This document shows positions 28,817 to 36,430 of a DNA stretch of 64,000 nt, in pieces; position 1 is the first letter of the stretch, and each line of letters starts with the position of its first letter. The stretch spans positions 3,286,001-3,350,000 of the forward strand of contig NZ_CP036291.1 of the NCBI RefSeq assembly GCF_007750855.1, written 5' to 3'. The translations under genes were made by a program, and so were the position numbers. The notes beneath the pieces are model-generated. The model was not told the DNA's origin, ran no database searches, and worked only from the letters and a program-made list of their open reading frames with translations. This DNA is from Pirellulimonas nuda. Its GTDB lineage: Bacteria; Planctomycetota; Planctomycetia; Pirellulales; Lacipirellulaceae.

Positions 28817-29479
28817 ACCAACGGCGCATCAGCTTTAGCGGCACGGAGCGTCAGCAATCTTGCCGACGTGTTCTCGCCCAAAGAAGAGCTCTGCAGCCGC
28901 GGCGACTGTCCAACGCGTCGCGCGTGGTCTACTTGCGGCGACTTTGGCGGCACCAAATCTGAACGAAGGGATGTCCACCTCGGCGACTTCGAAGCTATCA
29001 CGTAACTAAACCGAGATCGACCGGGTTGCGCGCTGCCGGGTGCGTAGAACTCAGCGGGTAGCACGGAGGTGGGATCGAGGACGAAGGAGAAGCGGAACGC
29101 TCGTACGTTGAAACGCAAGTCGCTTCGTTCGCAGCGGTTTGCCGAGGCCCTCTGCACGCCGATACAACCGTTGCCGCCACGCCGTTAGGCGAGCCCCCCG
29201 GGGGGGCGCCCGCGGGCCGACCTGCGGCAAGCGGACCGAGGCAGCCGCGTTGAGCTTTCGACGCTCGAGTGCTGCCTGCCTCGGTCGCGATTTCGACGGG
29301 GACGCACCGTCCCTGTGGTGCGCATGGCGGGTGTAATCGCAACGCTGGATTCGGCGGCGTCAAATTCGGCGCCCTTGAACGACAAGAGAGACGGTTCGTC
29401 CATTGTCCGCGGGGCGGAAGCGACCGGCCGGCAAACACGCGGGTATGCATTGGCAGGCGGCGTTGACGCCAGGATGAAA

Positions 29480-30322
29480 TCACGCCGTGGAAACGGCCGG
29501 CGGGTCCCCCGAGGGCGGGTTGAGCGGGTCCTTCATGTCGGCGTTGGCGGCCCATACGCTCTTCTCGGCCAACAGCGCGTTTCCGGTCAGAGTTGCGAAC
29601 GAGACATCGGCGGCGTCTCGCCCGACCCCGATTCGCACCAGTCCGCTCACGGGCGCCAGCCGCGTGGGATCGAAGAGGTACCACTGACCGTCCAGGAAGG
29701 CCTCGAAGAAGCCGTGAAAGTCGGGCGGCTGCAGACCAACGGCGTAGCCCGCCACATAGCGCGCCGGGATGCCCACGCCGCGGCACAGCGTGATCGCCAG
29801 ATGCGCGTAGTCTCGACAGACGCCCGTGCGTTGCAGCACGACGTCGGCAGCGGTGGTCGACGAGGTTGTGCTGCCGGCGGTGTAATCGAGGTGCTCAGAG
29901 ACCCAATCACAGATCGCCTGCACGCGGCTGAAGCCCCGCGGCAGCTGCCCGAATTCTTCGAAGGAGAACCTCGCTAACAGGTCACTCTCGCAATACCGGC
30001 TTGGGTTCAGGTAGGTCAGGACCTCGGGAGGCATGCCCGAGGTCCTCGATTCGCCCACCGCGGTTCGCCGGCATACCTCCGGAGCCAACTCGACGTTCGC
30101 TTGATACGAAAGCCGCAACTCACACGGCTGAACAACGATCCGGTGCAGTTGGTTCCCCTCGAGCCCCACCTGGTACCGCTCCACGTTTAGCTGGGGTTCG
30201 ATTTCCAGCTGCTCCCAGATCACCTTTTGATGTGCTGTGCGCGCCGCAGCGATCTGAAACAAGAACACGGTAGCGAATCGTACTTCGTACTTCAGGTCGG
30301 CACGGACGTCGATCTTGGACAT
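29480..30322 (-). CDS. Transglutaminase-like cysteine protein of the Anbu neighbourhood
   Basis: A 280-residue protein with an N-terminal beta-sandwich (about 1-85, the bacterial transglutaminase N-terminal region) and a C-terminal transglutaminase-like papain fold. The catalytic triad is visible: Cys169 in TGVCRDYAHL, His203 in DFHGFFEAF and Asp218 in YLFDPTRLAP. No signal peptide is seen. It lies 57 bp downstream of the Anbu gene on the same strand and is probably co-transcribed. In many bacteria the Anbu operon encodes this protein together with a circularly permuted ATP-grasp protein and an alpha-E protein. Neither of those is present here. Confidence 0.88.
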   Translation of the reverse strand: MSKIDVRADLKYEVRFATVFLFQIAAARTAHQKVIWEQLEIEPQLNVERYQVGLEGNQLHRIVVQPCELRLSYQANVELAPEVCRRTAVGESRTSGMPPEVLTYLNPSRYCESDLLARFSFEEFGQLPRGFSRVQAICDWVSEHLDYTAGSTTSSTTAADVVLQRTGVCRDYAHLAITLCRGVGIPARYVAGYAVGLQPPDFHGFFEAFLDGQWYLFDPTRLAPVSGLVRIGVGRDAADVSFATLTGNALLAEKSVWAANADMKDPLNPPSGDPPAVSTA

Positions 30323-30379
30323 GGTTCAGATTTTTCTGGGGGCTTGCGATGGAGCGGGCGTCGCGGCGTTGGCGTCGTG

Positions 30380-31105
30380 TCAACCCTCGCCCTGGAAAAG
30401 ATTGGCCGCCCAGTCCATCGGGAGTGAAGCGAGCGACTGAGACAACGTTTGTGTCCACCACCGGGTCACGCCACTGATCTCATCCCCACAAAAACGTTGA
30501 AAACGAGCGTGGCGATCCCCTTCGGCGATCACCGCGACATCGATCGGACACTCCACGTCGGTAACGCTCGTGCGCGTGGCGTCGAACGCCAACAGCGCTA
30601 GCGCTACGGCAGTTCGGAGAGGGGTCTCAAAGTTGAGCAAGCGATCGAGGATCGGCTTTCCATAGTGGGTCCGCCCGATGATGAAATAGGGCGAATCGGC
30701 CGCCGACTCGATCCAGTTGCCTTGCGGGTAAACGAAGAAAAGCTGCGGAGAGAAGTCCTGATGGAGACACCCCCCAATAATCGCGTGCGGGTCCCAGGCC
30801 ATGCCGCTCGCCGCGAGTGACGCGCCGTCCTCCTCGCGCACCGTGCGGATCTGCTCACCGAACAGGTTCACGACCTTGAAGAGTCGGTCGATCGGCTGCG
30901 GTTGCCGTTCGAGTTGCTCGCTGAGATAGGTCAGGGACTTGTCCCGCACCGACCGCAGTCCGCTGGTCATGACGAACAGCGAGTCGTTCGCATGACTCAG
31001 GATCGAAAGCTTCTGCTTGCTAACCTGCTCGCTACCGCGAACGATCTGGGTGTCGGCTAACGCGACCACCCCCTGACGAACCTTGATTCCAACGCAGAAT
31101 GTCAT
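30380..31105 (-). CDS. Anbu-type proteasome-like Ntn-hydrolase
   Basis: The start is placed at ATG 31105 so that the protein begins MTFCVGIKV. Removal of Met exposes the catalytic Thr, as in Anbu (ancestral beta-subunit, COG3484) proteins; the upstream start at 31147 would bury it. The 241-residue length fits the family. Further features are GVVALADTQIVRGSEQVSKQKL, with the Asp and Lys that complete the Ntn site, and SLFVMTSGLRSVRDKSLTYL. Anbu subunits assemble into ring or helical complexes in the cytoplasm, with weak peptidase activity reported. The paired transglutaminase gene lies directly downstream. Confidence 0.85.
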   Translation of the reverse strand: MTFCVGIKVRQGVVALADTQIVRGSEQVSKQKLSILSHANDSLFVMTSGLRSVRDKSLTYLSEQLERQPQPIDRLFKVVNLFGEQIRTVREEDGASLAASGMAWDPHAIIGGCLHQDFSPQLFFVYPQGNWIESAADSPYFIIGRTHYGKPILDRLLNFETPLRTAVALALLAFDATRTSVTDVECPIDVAVIAEGDRHARFQRFCGDEISGVTRWWTQTLSQSLASLPMDWAANLFQGEG

Positions 31106-32246
31106 GTTTTGCCCAGGGCTTGCGAACCCGCAGACGCAGGTTAGCACGGATGGCTCGGCCCAACCATTCTCTAGCGCCCCCCTGGTCGGGTCGCAACCGG
31201 ATCGATTGACCGGACGATTGCAGGTTCACTCCTGCCCCGCAGAGCGTTTGGAGTCAGTACGGATCGCGCCATGCCGCGGTAAGGCGTTCGTGCTTTTCGC
31301 CGGGCCTGCGGGATGTGTTGTTCTTGACCAGGGTCAGCGCCGTTCCGCGCAGCAGGCCCATTGACGTCTCGCGCCTGCGGGCGCCGGTTCTTCCGCACCC
31401 ATTGCCCCGAGTAGCCGACCCCTCCAAAGCTGACGCGCCGCGTCCTACCCCGGCGCGACCCGGTGGCGGCGATCACGACGGCCTCCTGCGGGCCGAACCA
31501 GTGGAAAGCATGAATCGCAGAGTCCAGGAAAGCAGTCTTCTTGTCGGCGCCCGTGCGGCGGCCCGGCTACCAAGCACCGGCTCAGCGTCAATCGTACTGC
31601 CCTGGGGATCACCACATGGATTGCCCTCGCTACTGCTGAGACGAAGTGCCCGCAGCCGCGCGGCCTCCGGGGCGAGGCGAGGCGCCGCCCGAGGCCGCCC
31701 CACGCCTGCCGGCCGTCCCCGCCGAAACGAGGTTGCCCGCCCGGACGGTCGATGCCAACGGCACGCCGTCCGGTCCCCGGAGCCGTGTGCGACTGTCTCT
31801 GCCCCAAAAATCGGCGTCGCGGAGGCCGCGAGTGCGGCAGGCGCCGCCGAGCCGCTGCTTCGCGTTGGTCCGCTATCGCTGCAATCGGACGGCGCGTCTA
31901 CCAGCCAGATCGCCGGCAGCAACACGGCCGACGTCGGTTCGGGCGGGCCGCTGGCGACCACCCCGACGCCCTCGATCGCTCTGCCGATGAGGGAGATGAA
32001 ACGGAGCACTACGGCGCTGCTGGGGGCCGACAGCCCGACCGAGCCGAAAGTCTTGCCAACCCAGCAGAACATCCGTGTGCAGTCGGTCTCGGGGCTGGTG
32101 CTGCATCGCCCGTGTTCTTACCAAGCGGCCCGTTCGGCTCTGGACCCAAGGGCAGCTGCTTACGGACGCCCGGTCTTTGTGATGGCGCCTTCGGATCCCC
32201 GTGCGGCGGGCGACGCACGGCTTGACCGCGTACGGCCCAGGGCCTA
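31106..32246. other. Unassigned 1.1-kb region upstream of the ars operon
   Basis: GC-rich sequence with long open frames on both strands (plus 31315-32283, minus 31473-32072) but low-complexity, Ala/Pro/Arg-rich translations with no family similarity. No ribosome site supports them. Its left end must contain the promoter of the Anbu pair. Confidence 0.45.
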
Positions 32247-32268
32247 TATTTGCATAAAGCCCCAAATA
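32247..32268. promoter_or_regulatory. ArsR operator-like inverted repeat upstream of arsR
   Basis: TATTTG and CAAATA form arms separated by 10 bp, a 22-bp dyad centred 33 bp before the arsR start. The same 22-bp geometry and TTTGC/TTGC core occur between arsR and the permease gene, which suggests autoregulation by the ArsR protein. Confidence 0.55.
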
Positions 32269-32290
32269 AACAACTGCCGATAAGAAAGCC

Positions 32291-32614
32291 ATGAACCGAG
32301 CCGAGAAAGCCAAGTACGAGACGCGGGCCAGCGTGCTCAAGGCGCTGGCGCATCCCGCCCGGTTGAAGCTGGTCGATGTGCTCTCTGAGCACGACGAGGT
32401 GTGCGTTTGTGACCTTACTGAGGAGATCGGCATGGACATGTCGACCGTGTCGCGGCACCTGTCGCAGCTCAAGAACGCCGGCATCGTGGAGAGCGACAAG
32501 CGCGGCCAGATGGTGTTCTACAGCCTCCGCGTGAAGTGCCTGAAGAGCCTGTTCGGCTGCATCGAGTCGGTGGTGAAGTGCAATGTCGACCAGCAATTAA
32601 AGGTGCTGTCGTAG
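32291..32614 (+). CDS. arsR: ArsR/SmtB family metalloregulator
   Basis: A 107-residue winged-helix repressor. LKALAHPARLKLVDVL and DMSTVSRHLSQLKNAGIVESDKRGQMVFYSL are the family core and recognition helix. Cys38 and Cys40 form the CVCDL motif in the position of the As(III)-binding Cys32-Val-Cys34 of the classical plasmid ArsR. Additional Cys residues occur in VKCLKSLFGC and VKCN near the C-terminus and could supply the third ligand. It is the first gene of the operon and is flanked by two matching inverted repeats, so it probably represses itself and the permease operon until As(III) or a related thiophilic metal binds. Confidence 0.9.
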   Translation: MNRAEKAKYETRASVLKALAHPARLKLVDVLSEHDEVCVCDLTEEIGMDMSTVSRHLSQLKNAGIVESDKRGQMVFYSLRVKCLKSLFGCIESVVKCNVDQQLKVLS

Positions 32615-32647
32615 CGGCAGGCGAACGCGGCTTTTTATTTGGAACAA

Positions 32648-32669
32648 TACTTGCATATTCACGCAAATA
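32648..32669. promoter_or_regulatory. Second ArsR operator-like inverted repeat
   Basis: TACTTGC and GCAAATA arms (one mismatch) span 22 bp, 20 bp upstream of the permease start at 32690. It matches the site at 32247 in length and arm sequence. Confidence 0.55.
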
Positions 32670-32689
32670 CGCAACGGTGGTGCGGGACG

Positions 32690-34090
32690 ATGAACCGAGA
32701 ATGGAAGATATTTGCCGCGTTTCTTGGCGTATTTCTCTTCGCCTACTTCGTGCCGCTGGCGACGCCGCGGTTTGACGGCGAGGCCGACCCCCTGGCCGCG
32801 AAGATCACCGGGGCCATCGTCGAGGCGTTCCTCCTGCTCCAATGGTACGCCCGCAACCACACGCTCGCCTGCGTGGCGCCCGCGCTTTTTATCGCCGGCG
32901 CCATCACGACGTTTCTCTCCAGGGAATCCGTCCTCAAGCATCTGGGGCCCAAGGCGAACAAGGTCGAGTCCTATTCGGTCGCGTCGGTCTCCGGGACGGT
33001 GCTCGCCGTTTGCTCCTGCAGCGTGCTGCCGATGTTTGCAGGGATCTACCGCATCGGAGCAGGCCTGGGGCCTGCTGCTTGCTTCCTCTACGCCGGCCCG
33101 GCGATCAACGTGCTGGCGATCTTCCTCACGGCGCGCGTCCTCGGCTTCGAGTTGGGCGTCGCGCGCGTGATTGGCGCCATGGTCTTCGGCGTCATCATCG
33201 GTCTCATCATGGCGCTGCTGTTCCGCCGCAGCGAGGACGAGCGGAGCCAGGTCACCATGGCCCAGCCTGACCCGCCCGCCGCAAGCCGACCGCTGTGGCA
33301 GAACGCTTCGATGCTGGCCGCGATGCTGGCGTTCCTGGTGTTCAGCGACTGGTTCAACCCGGGCGACAAGGTCGTGCAAACGGCGGATGGCCAGCAGTTC
33401 GAGGCGACGCTGCAGTACGAGACCGAGAACAGCCTGGACCTGCGGCTCAAACAGCCGGCCTTCGGACATGAAGCGTCCGAAGTCGTCCGGATCGCCAAGA
33501 CTGAGATTGCCAGCATCGAGGATGTTGACACCTGGGTGACCCGCATCCACCACTACCGTTGGTACTTGGCGGGAGCGATGGGTGCGCTGGTCGCTGTGAT
33601 GAGTCTGATGTGGCTCAATCCTCAAGATTTCTCGGAATGGATGGGTCACACCTGGGAATTCTCCAAACTGCTTGTTCCCCTTTTGTTCGGCGGCGTCTTC
33701 GTCGTTGGCTTCTTGGGCGCCCTCATTCCGGAGAAACAGGTGGCGGCTTTGGTGGGAGACAACAGCCTTGTGTCCAACCTGATCGCCTCGGTGGTCGGCT
33801 GCCTGTTTTACTTTGCGACGCTCACCGAGGTCCCGATCCTTGAAGCCCTGATGCGGAACGGAATGCACAACGGACCGGCGCTAGCGCTCCTCTTGGCCGG
33901 ACCCGCTCTGTCGCTACCCAGCATCCTCGTGATCCGCAGTGTTGTCGGCAACGCGAAGACCGCGGTGTTCGTAACCCTGGTGGTTGTCATGGCGACGCTT
34001 GCCGGGATGGGATTCGGGGCGCTCTACCCGTCGGCGATGACTGCAACCCATCAGGTCGCAGCGTCCGCTGACAGTTCACTTCACCCTTAG
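32690..34090 (+). CDS. ArsP/YraQ-like (DUF318) permease with internal soluble domain
   Basis: ATG 32690 is preferred to the TTG at 32639, which lies inside the operator region. The 466-residue membrane protein has the family motif CSCSVLPMFAGIYRIGAGLGPAACFLYAGPA in the first half. A second half (VVGCLFYFATLTEVPILEAL, AGPALSLPSILV) repeats the layout. Each half has about four membrane segments. Between them, residues about 225-285 form a soluble beta-rich stretch (DGQQFEATLQYETENSLDLRL to KTEIASIEDVDTW). It resembles small SH3-like domains in planctomycete proteins and not a normal loop. Relatives export organoarsenicals or other metals (SO_0444 type). The substrate is not decided by sequence. 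Confidence 0.82.
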   Translation: MNREWKIFAAFLGVFLFAYFVPLATPRFDGEADPLAAKITGAIVEAFLLLQWYARNHTLACVAPALFIAGAITTFLSRESVLKHLGPKANKVESYSVASVSGTVLAVCSCSVLPMFAGIYRIGAGLGPAACFLYAGPAINVLAIFLTARVLGFELGVARVIGAMVFGVIIGLIMALLFRRSEDERSQVTMAQPDPPAASRPLWQNASMLAAMLAFLVFSDWFNPGDKVVQTADGQQFEATLQYETENSLDLRLKQPAFGHEASEVVRIAKTEIASIEDVDTWVTRIHHYRWYLAGAMGALVAVMSLMWLNPQDFSEWMGHTWEFSKLLVPLLFGGVFVVGFLGALIPEKQVAALVGDNSLVSNLIASVVGCLFYFATLTEVPILEALMRNGMHNGPALALLLAGPALSLPSILVIRSVVGNAKTAVFVTLVVVMATLAGMGFGALYPSAMTATHQVAASADSSLHP

Positions 34091-34102
34091 GAGAGCCGCG
34101 AG

Positions 34103-34339
34103 ATGACTACGATCCAAGTTCTCGGAACCGGCTGCAAGAAATGCGTCTCACTCAAACAGAACGTCGAAACAGTTGTGAGAGAGCTAGGCATTGAAGCCGA
34201 CGTCCAGAAAGTCGAGGACATCAATGAAATCGTCCGATTCGGCGTCATGTCCACGCCTGCGTTGGTAGTCGATGGACAGGTAGCGATCGTCGGCAAGGTC
34301 GCCACGCCGGACGAGATCAAAGCACTCCTGTCGAAGTAG
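34103..34339 (+). CDS. Small thioredoxin-fold protein with GCKKC motif
   Basis: A 78-residue protein of the small redox-active disulfide protein 2 family. IQVLGTGCKKC places the CxxC at the first helix, and VMSTPALVVDGQVAIVGK contains the cis-Pro segment. It starts 12 bp after the permease stop with GGAGAG upstream, so it is in the same operon. Similar small proteins accompany DUF318 permeases and may pass thiol-bound metalloid to them or keep their Cys residues reduced. Confidence 0.88.
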   Translation: MTTIQVLGTGCKKCVSLKQNVETVVRELGIEADVQKVEDINEIVRFGVMSTPALVVDGQVAIVGKVATPDEIKALLSK

Positions 34340-34416
34340 TCAGCGGCGGGGCGCGTGGCGCCCGCCGGAGGCCCTGCTTGACAGGAACCACACCCATTCG
34401 GGAAGGGAGTACACAA

Positions 34417-34881
34417 ATGAACGCAAAGAACCTAGCCGCCGCAGCGTTGCTGCTGTTTGTCGCGTTGTCGGTGGTGATCCTCGTGAGACGCGAAGTGCGA
34501 GAGCCCACGGCGAGCGAAGCAGCGTCTGCCGCCGAACAACTTCCGGACGACGCCCTGGTCGTCTACTACTTTCATAGCGACACGCGCTGCCCGACCTGCC
34601 AAACGATCGAGAGCTACGCGCACGACGCGGTTCAGGCGGCCTTTGCGGAAGAGATCGCCGAGAACAAGGTGGTGTGGAAGGTCGTCAACTACGAACGGCC
34701 CGAGAACCGCCGCTTCGCCGCCGACTACGAGATCGTCTCGCCCACGGTTGTGTTGGTCCGCACGGCGAACGGAGAAGTGGCCGACTGGCGCAACCTGATG
34801 CGAGTTTGGGAACTCGTGGGCGACCGCGACGCGTTCACTCAGTACATCCAAGGCGCAACGCGTTCGATGCTGGGTTCATGA
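34417..34881 (+). CDS. ArsF-like membrane-anchored thioredoxin-fold protein, copy 1
   Basis: ATG 34417 follows GGAAGGGAG at good spacing. The 154-residue product has an N-terminal membrane anchor (AAAALLLFVALSVVILV). A periplasmic thioredoxin-like domain follows, with VYYFHSDTRCPTCQTIESYA (CPTC active site) and EIVSPTVVLV (cis-Pro). It matches proteins named nitrophenyl compound nitroreductase subunit ArsF family, described with ArsE and ArsG in Shewanella for nitroaromatic arsenicals. Here no ArsE is seen; a second ArsF-like gene follows instead. Confidence 0.82.
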   Translation: MNAKNLAAAALLLFVALSVVILVRREVREPTASEAASAAEQLPDDALVVYYFHSDTRCPTCQTIESYAHDAVQAAFAEEIAENKVVWKVVNYERPENRRFAADYEIVSPTVVLVRTANGEVADWRNLMRVWELVGDRDAFTQYIQGATRSMLGS

Positions 34882-34921
34882 TCGGGTGGCAATCGGCGAA
34901 TCTCAATACGGAGGATAAGCG

Positions 34922-35407
34922 ATGGCGGCTTCGATGATGCTCGCGGCCGTGCTCACTGCTGGCGGTGTTATGGCGACCGGCGCATCTACCGCTGTGAACG
35001 AACAAGAAGGCCCCCCCGCACATCAAGTCGTGGCGATCTATTTTCATCGCGTAGAGCGCTGCCCGACTTGTAAGCGGATCGGCGCAATGGCCGAGAAAGC
35101 GGTGAGCAATGGCTTTGAGAAGGATGCAGAAACTCGCGCCGTCGAGTTCCACTACGTTAACTTCCAGGGCAAGAAGAACGCCAAGCTCGCCAGGGCGTGC
35201 GGCATCGAACTACCCACGTTGGTCCTGGCCAACGTCTTCGAAGGCGAGACCGTCTGCTGGACCAGTATGCCAGAAGTCTGGCGCCTCGTCGGCAAGCCGG
35301 ACGATTTCCGGGCCTACGTCCACGACGGCGTCGTTCGCTACCTGAAGCAAACCAAGCAGGACGCCGCACAGGAAGGCGAAAGGCGAAGGAGTCCGAGGAA
35401 TGACTGA
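34922..35407 (+). CDS. ArsF-like exported thioredoxin-fold protein, copy 2
   Basis: A 161-residue protein with a hydrophobic N-terminus (MMLAAVLTAGGVMATGAS, signal peptide or anchor). It shares AIYFHRVERCPTCKRIGAMA and GIELPTLVLANVFEG with the previous gene, so the two are diverged tandem copies that keep the CPTC site. GGAGG lies upstream of the ATG at 34922. The 3' end overlaps the start of the ArsG-like gene by 8 bp, which indicates translational coupling. The C-terminal tail is charged and poorly conserved. Confidence 0.82.
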   Translation: MAASMMLAAVLTAGGVMATGASTAVNEQEGPPAHQVVAIYFHRVERCPTCKRIGAMAEKAVSNGFEKDAETRAVEFHYVNFQGKKNAKLARACGIELPTLVLANVFEGETVCWTSMPEVWRLVGKPDDFRAYVHDGVVRYLKQTKQDAAQEGERRRSPRND

Positions 35408-36077
35408 GTTGGTTTTTGCCGCAGGCTCGGCCTTGTGGCTGGGGGTGTTGACGTCGATCAGCCCCTGCCCACTGGCTACGAACATCGCCGCCATCAGCTA
35501 CATCGGCCGTCGGATCGACAACACGCGGTACGTGCTGCTGGCGGGCCTATTGTACGCGATGGGCCGGGTCGTCGCGTACGTCGGGCTGGCGTTCCTGCTG
35601 GTGAGCACCGCCCTGAAGGTTCCTGGTGTGTCGCAGTTCTTGCAGAAGTACATGCACCTGCTGCTTGGGCCGACGCTCATCGTCGTAGGGATGTTCTTGG
35701 TCGGCCTGATCGAGATCAACATCAAGGGGGGAGGCGTCTCTGAATCGGTCAAGCAGAGGATCGACCGCCTGGGCATCTGGGGAGCACTGGCCCTGGGAGT
35801 CCTGTTTGCGTTGGCGTTCTGCCCGACGTCCGCGGCGCTGTTCTTCGGCAACGTGATGGCTTCGGTTTCCGCCGGTTCAACGGTTCTGCTCCCGCTTCTT
35901 TACGGCATCGGAACCGCGCTGCCCGTCCTCGGTTTCGCGGTGCTGATTGCGCTCGGCTCCAAGAAGCTCGGGGAGGCCTTCAACGTCGTTAGCCACACCG
36001 AACGCTGGGCGCGCCTCGGAACCGGTATCGTGGTCGTGATGGTTGGCTGCCTGCTTACCCTCCAGTCGCTGCTCTGA
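35400..36077 (+). CDS. ArsG-family (CcdA/DsbD-like) efflux permease
   Basis: A 225-residue membrane protein with six predicted helices. SISPCPLATNIAAISYIGRR near the N-terminus and LAFCPTSAALFFGNVM in the middle are the paired Pro/Cys motifs of the CcdA/DsbD transmembrane fold, as found in ArsG aromatic-arsenical exporters. It overlaps the second ArsF-like gene, consistent with thiol transfer between the ArsF CPTC sites and the two membrane Cys residues. It is the last clear gene of the ars operon. Confidence 0.85.
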   Translation: MTELVFAAGSALWLGVLTSISPCPLATNIAAISYIGRRIDNTRYVLLAGLLYAMGRVVAYVGLAFLLVSTALKVPGVSQFLQKYMHLLLGPTLIVVGMFLVGLIEINIKGGGVSESVKQRIDRLGIWGALALGVLFALAFCPTSAALFFGNVMASVSAGSTVLLPLLYGIGTALPVLGFAVLIALGSKKLGEAFNVVSHTERWARLGTGIVVVMVGCLLTLQSLL

Positions 36078-36430
36078 TCAGGGCCGTCGGGCAGACATTT
36101 TGTCCATTGGAGAAGGAGGTCGACATCGATGCCGGGGAAAGAAAGCGGACCTACGCGGCTGTCTCGGTCTGCCCACCGCGCCTCGTTCGCCGCTACCAGA
36201 ATAGGCAGTTGCCGCTCCGCCGGCCGCCGGTGAGCGCGATGACCTGGCCGTACTTCCTGCTTGGTTTTGGACAATCTTCGGCGAACGGCGGGGTGGTCGC
36301 CGCGTCTGTCAAGGCGTCGACTTCGATGCTCGGCCGCGAATCGGCTACGCTAGGTCCGGGGCGCGCAACTCCGCTCACGGATAGGCATCGCAACCTACAT
36401 TCGGTGGATGACTCAGCCAGGAGGTGGACA
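36078..36430. other. Spacer after the ars operon
   Basis: About 350 bp. A GGAGGT sequence near 36115 precedes an ATG at 36129 that opens a 34-codon frame. It encodes a basic, Ser/Arg-rich peptide with no known relatives and may be a vestige. Nothing else is recognised. Confidence 0.4.

Larger units (their letters stand above)
28027..29479. other. Decayed non-coding region with imperfect direct repeats
   Basis: About 1.45 kb with only short, unrelated reading frames on both strands. It contains a 37-bp direct repeat (28208-28244 and 28780-28816, about 76 percent identical). It also has short segments shared with the IS3-scar flank near 24.7 kb. I recognise no gene; the region looks like degraded mobile or duplicated DNA. 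Confidence 0.5.

Noticed and set aside
28778..29005. A short plus-strand frame ending near 29005, considered as a small gene.
   Set aside because: It shares its first residues with another chance frame at 28206 only because both sit on the imperfect direct repeat; the rest is unrelated.
31315..32283. Plus-strand 322-codon frame before arsR.
   Set aside because: Its 3' end runs through the arsR operator, and the product is Arg/Pro/Ala-rich without any domain.
32597..33868. Minus-strand 423-codon frame opposite the ars permease.
   Set aside because: The plus strand encodes a clear permease with conserved motifs; the antisense product is His/Arg/Glu-rich noise.
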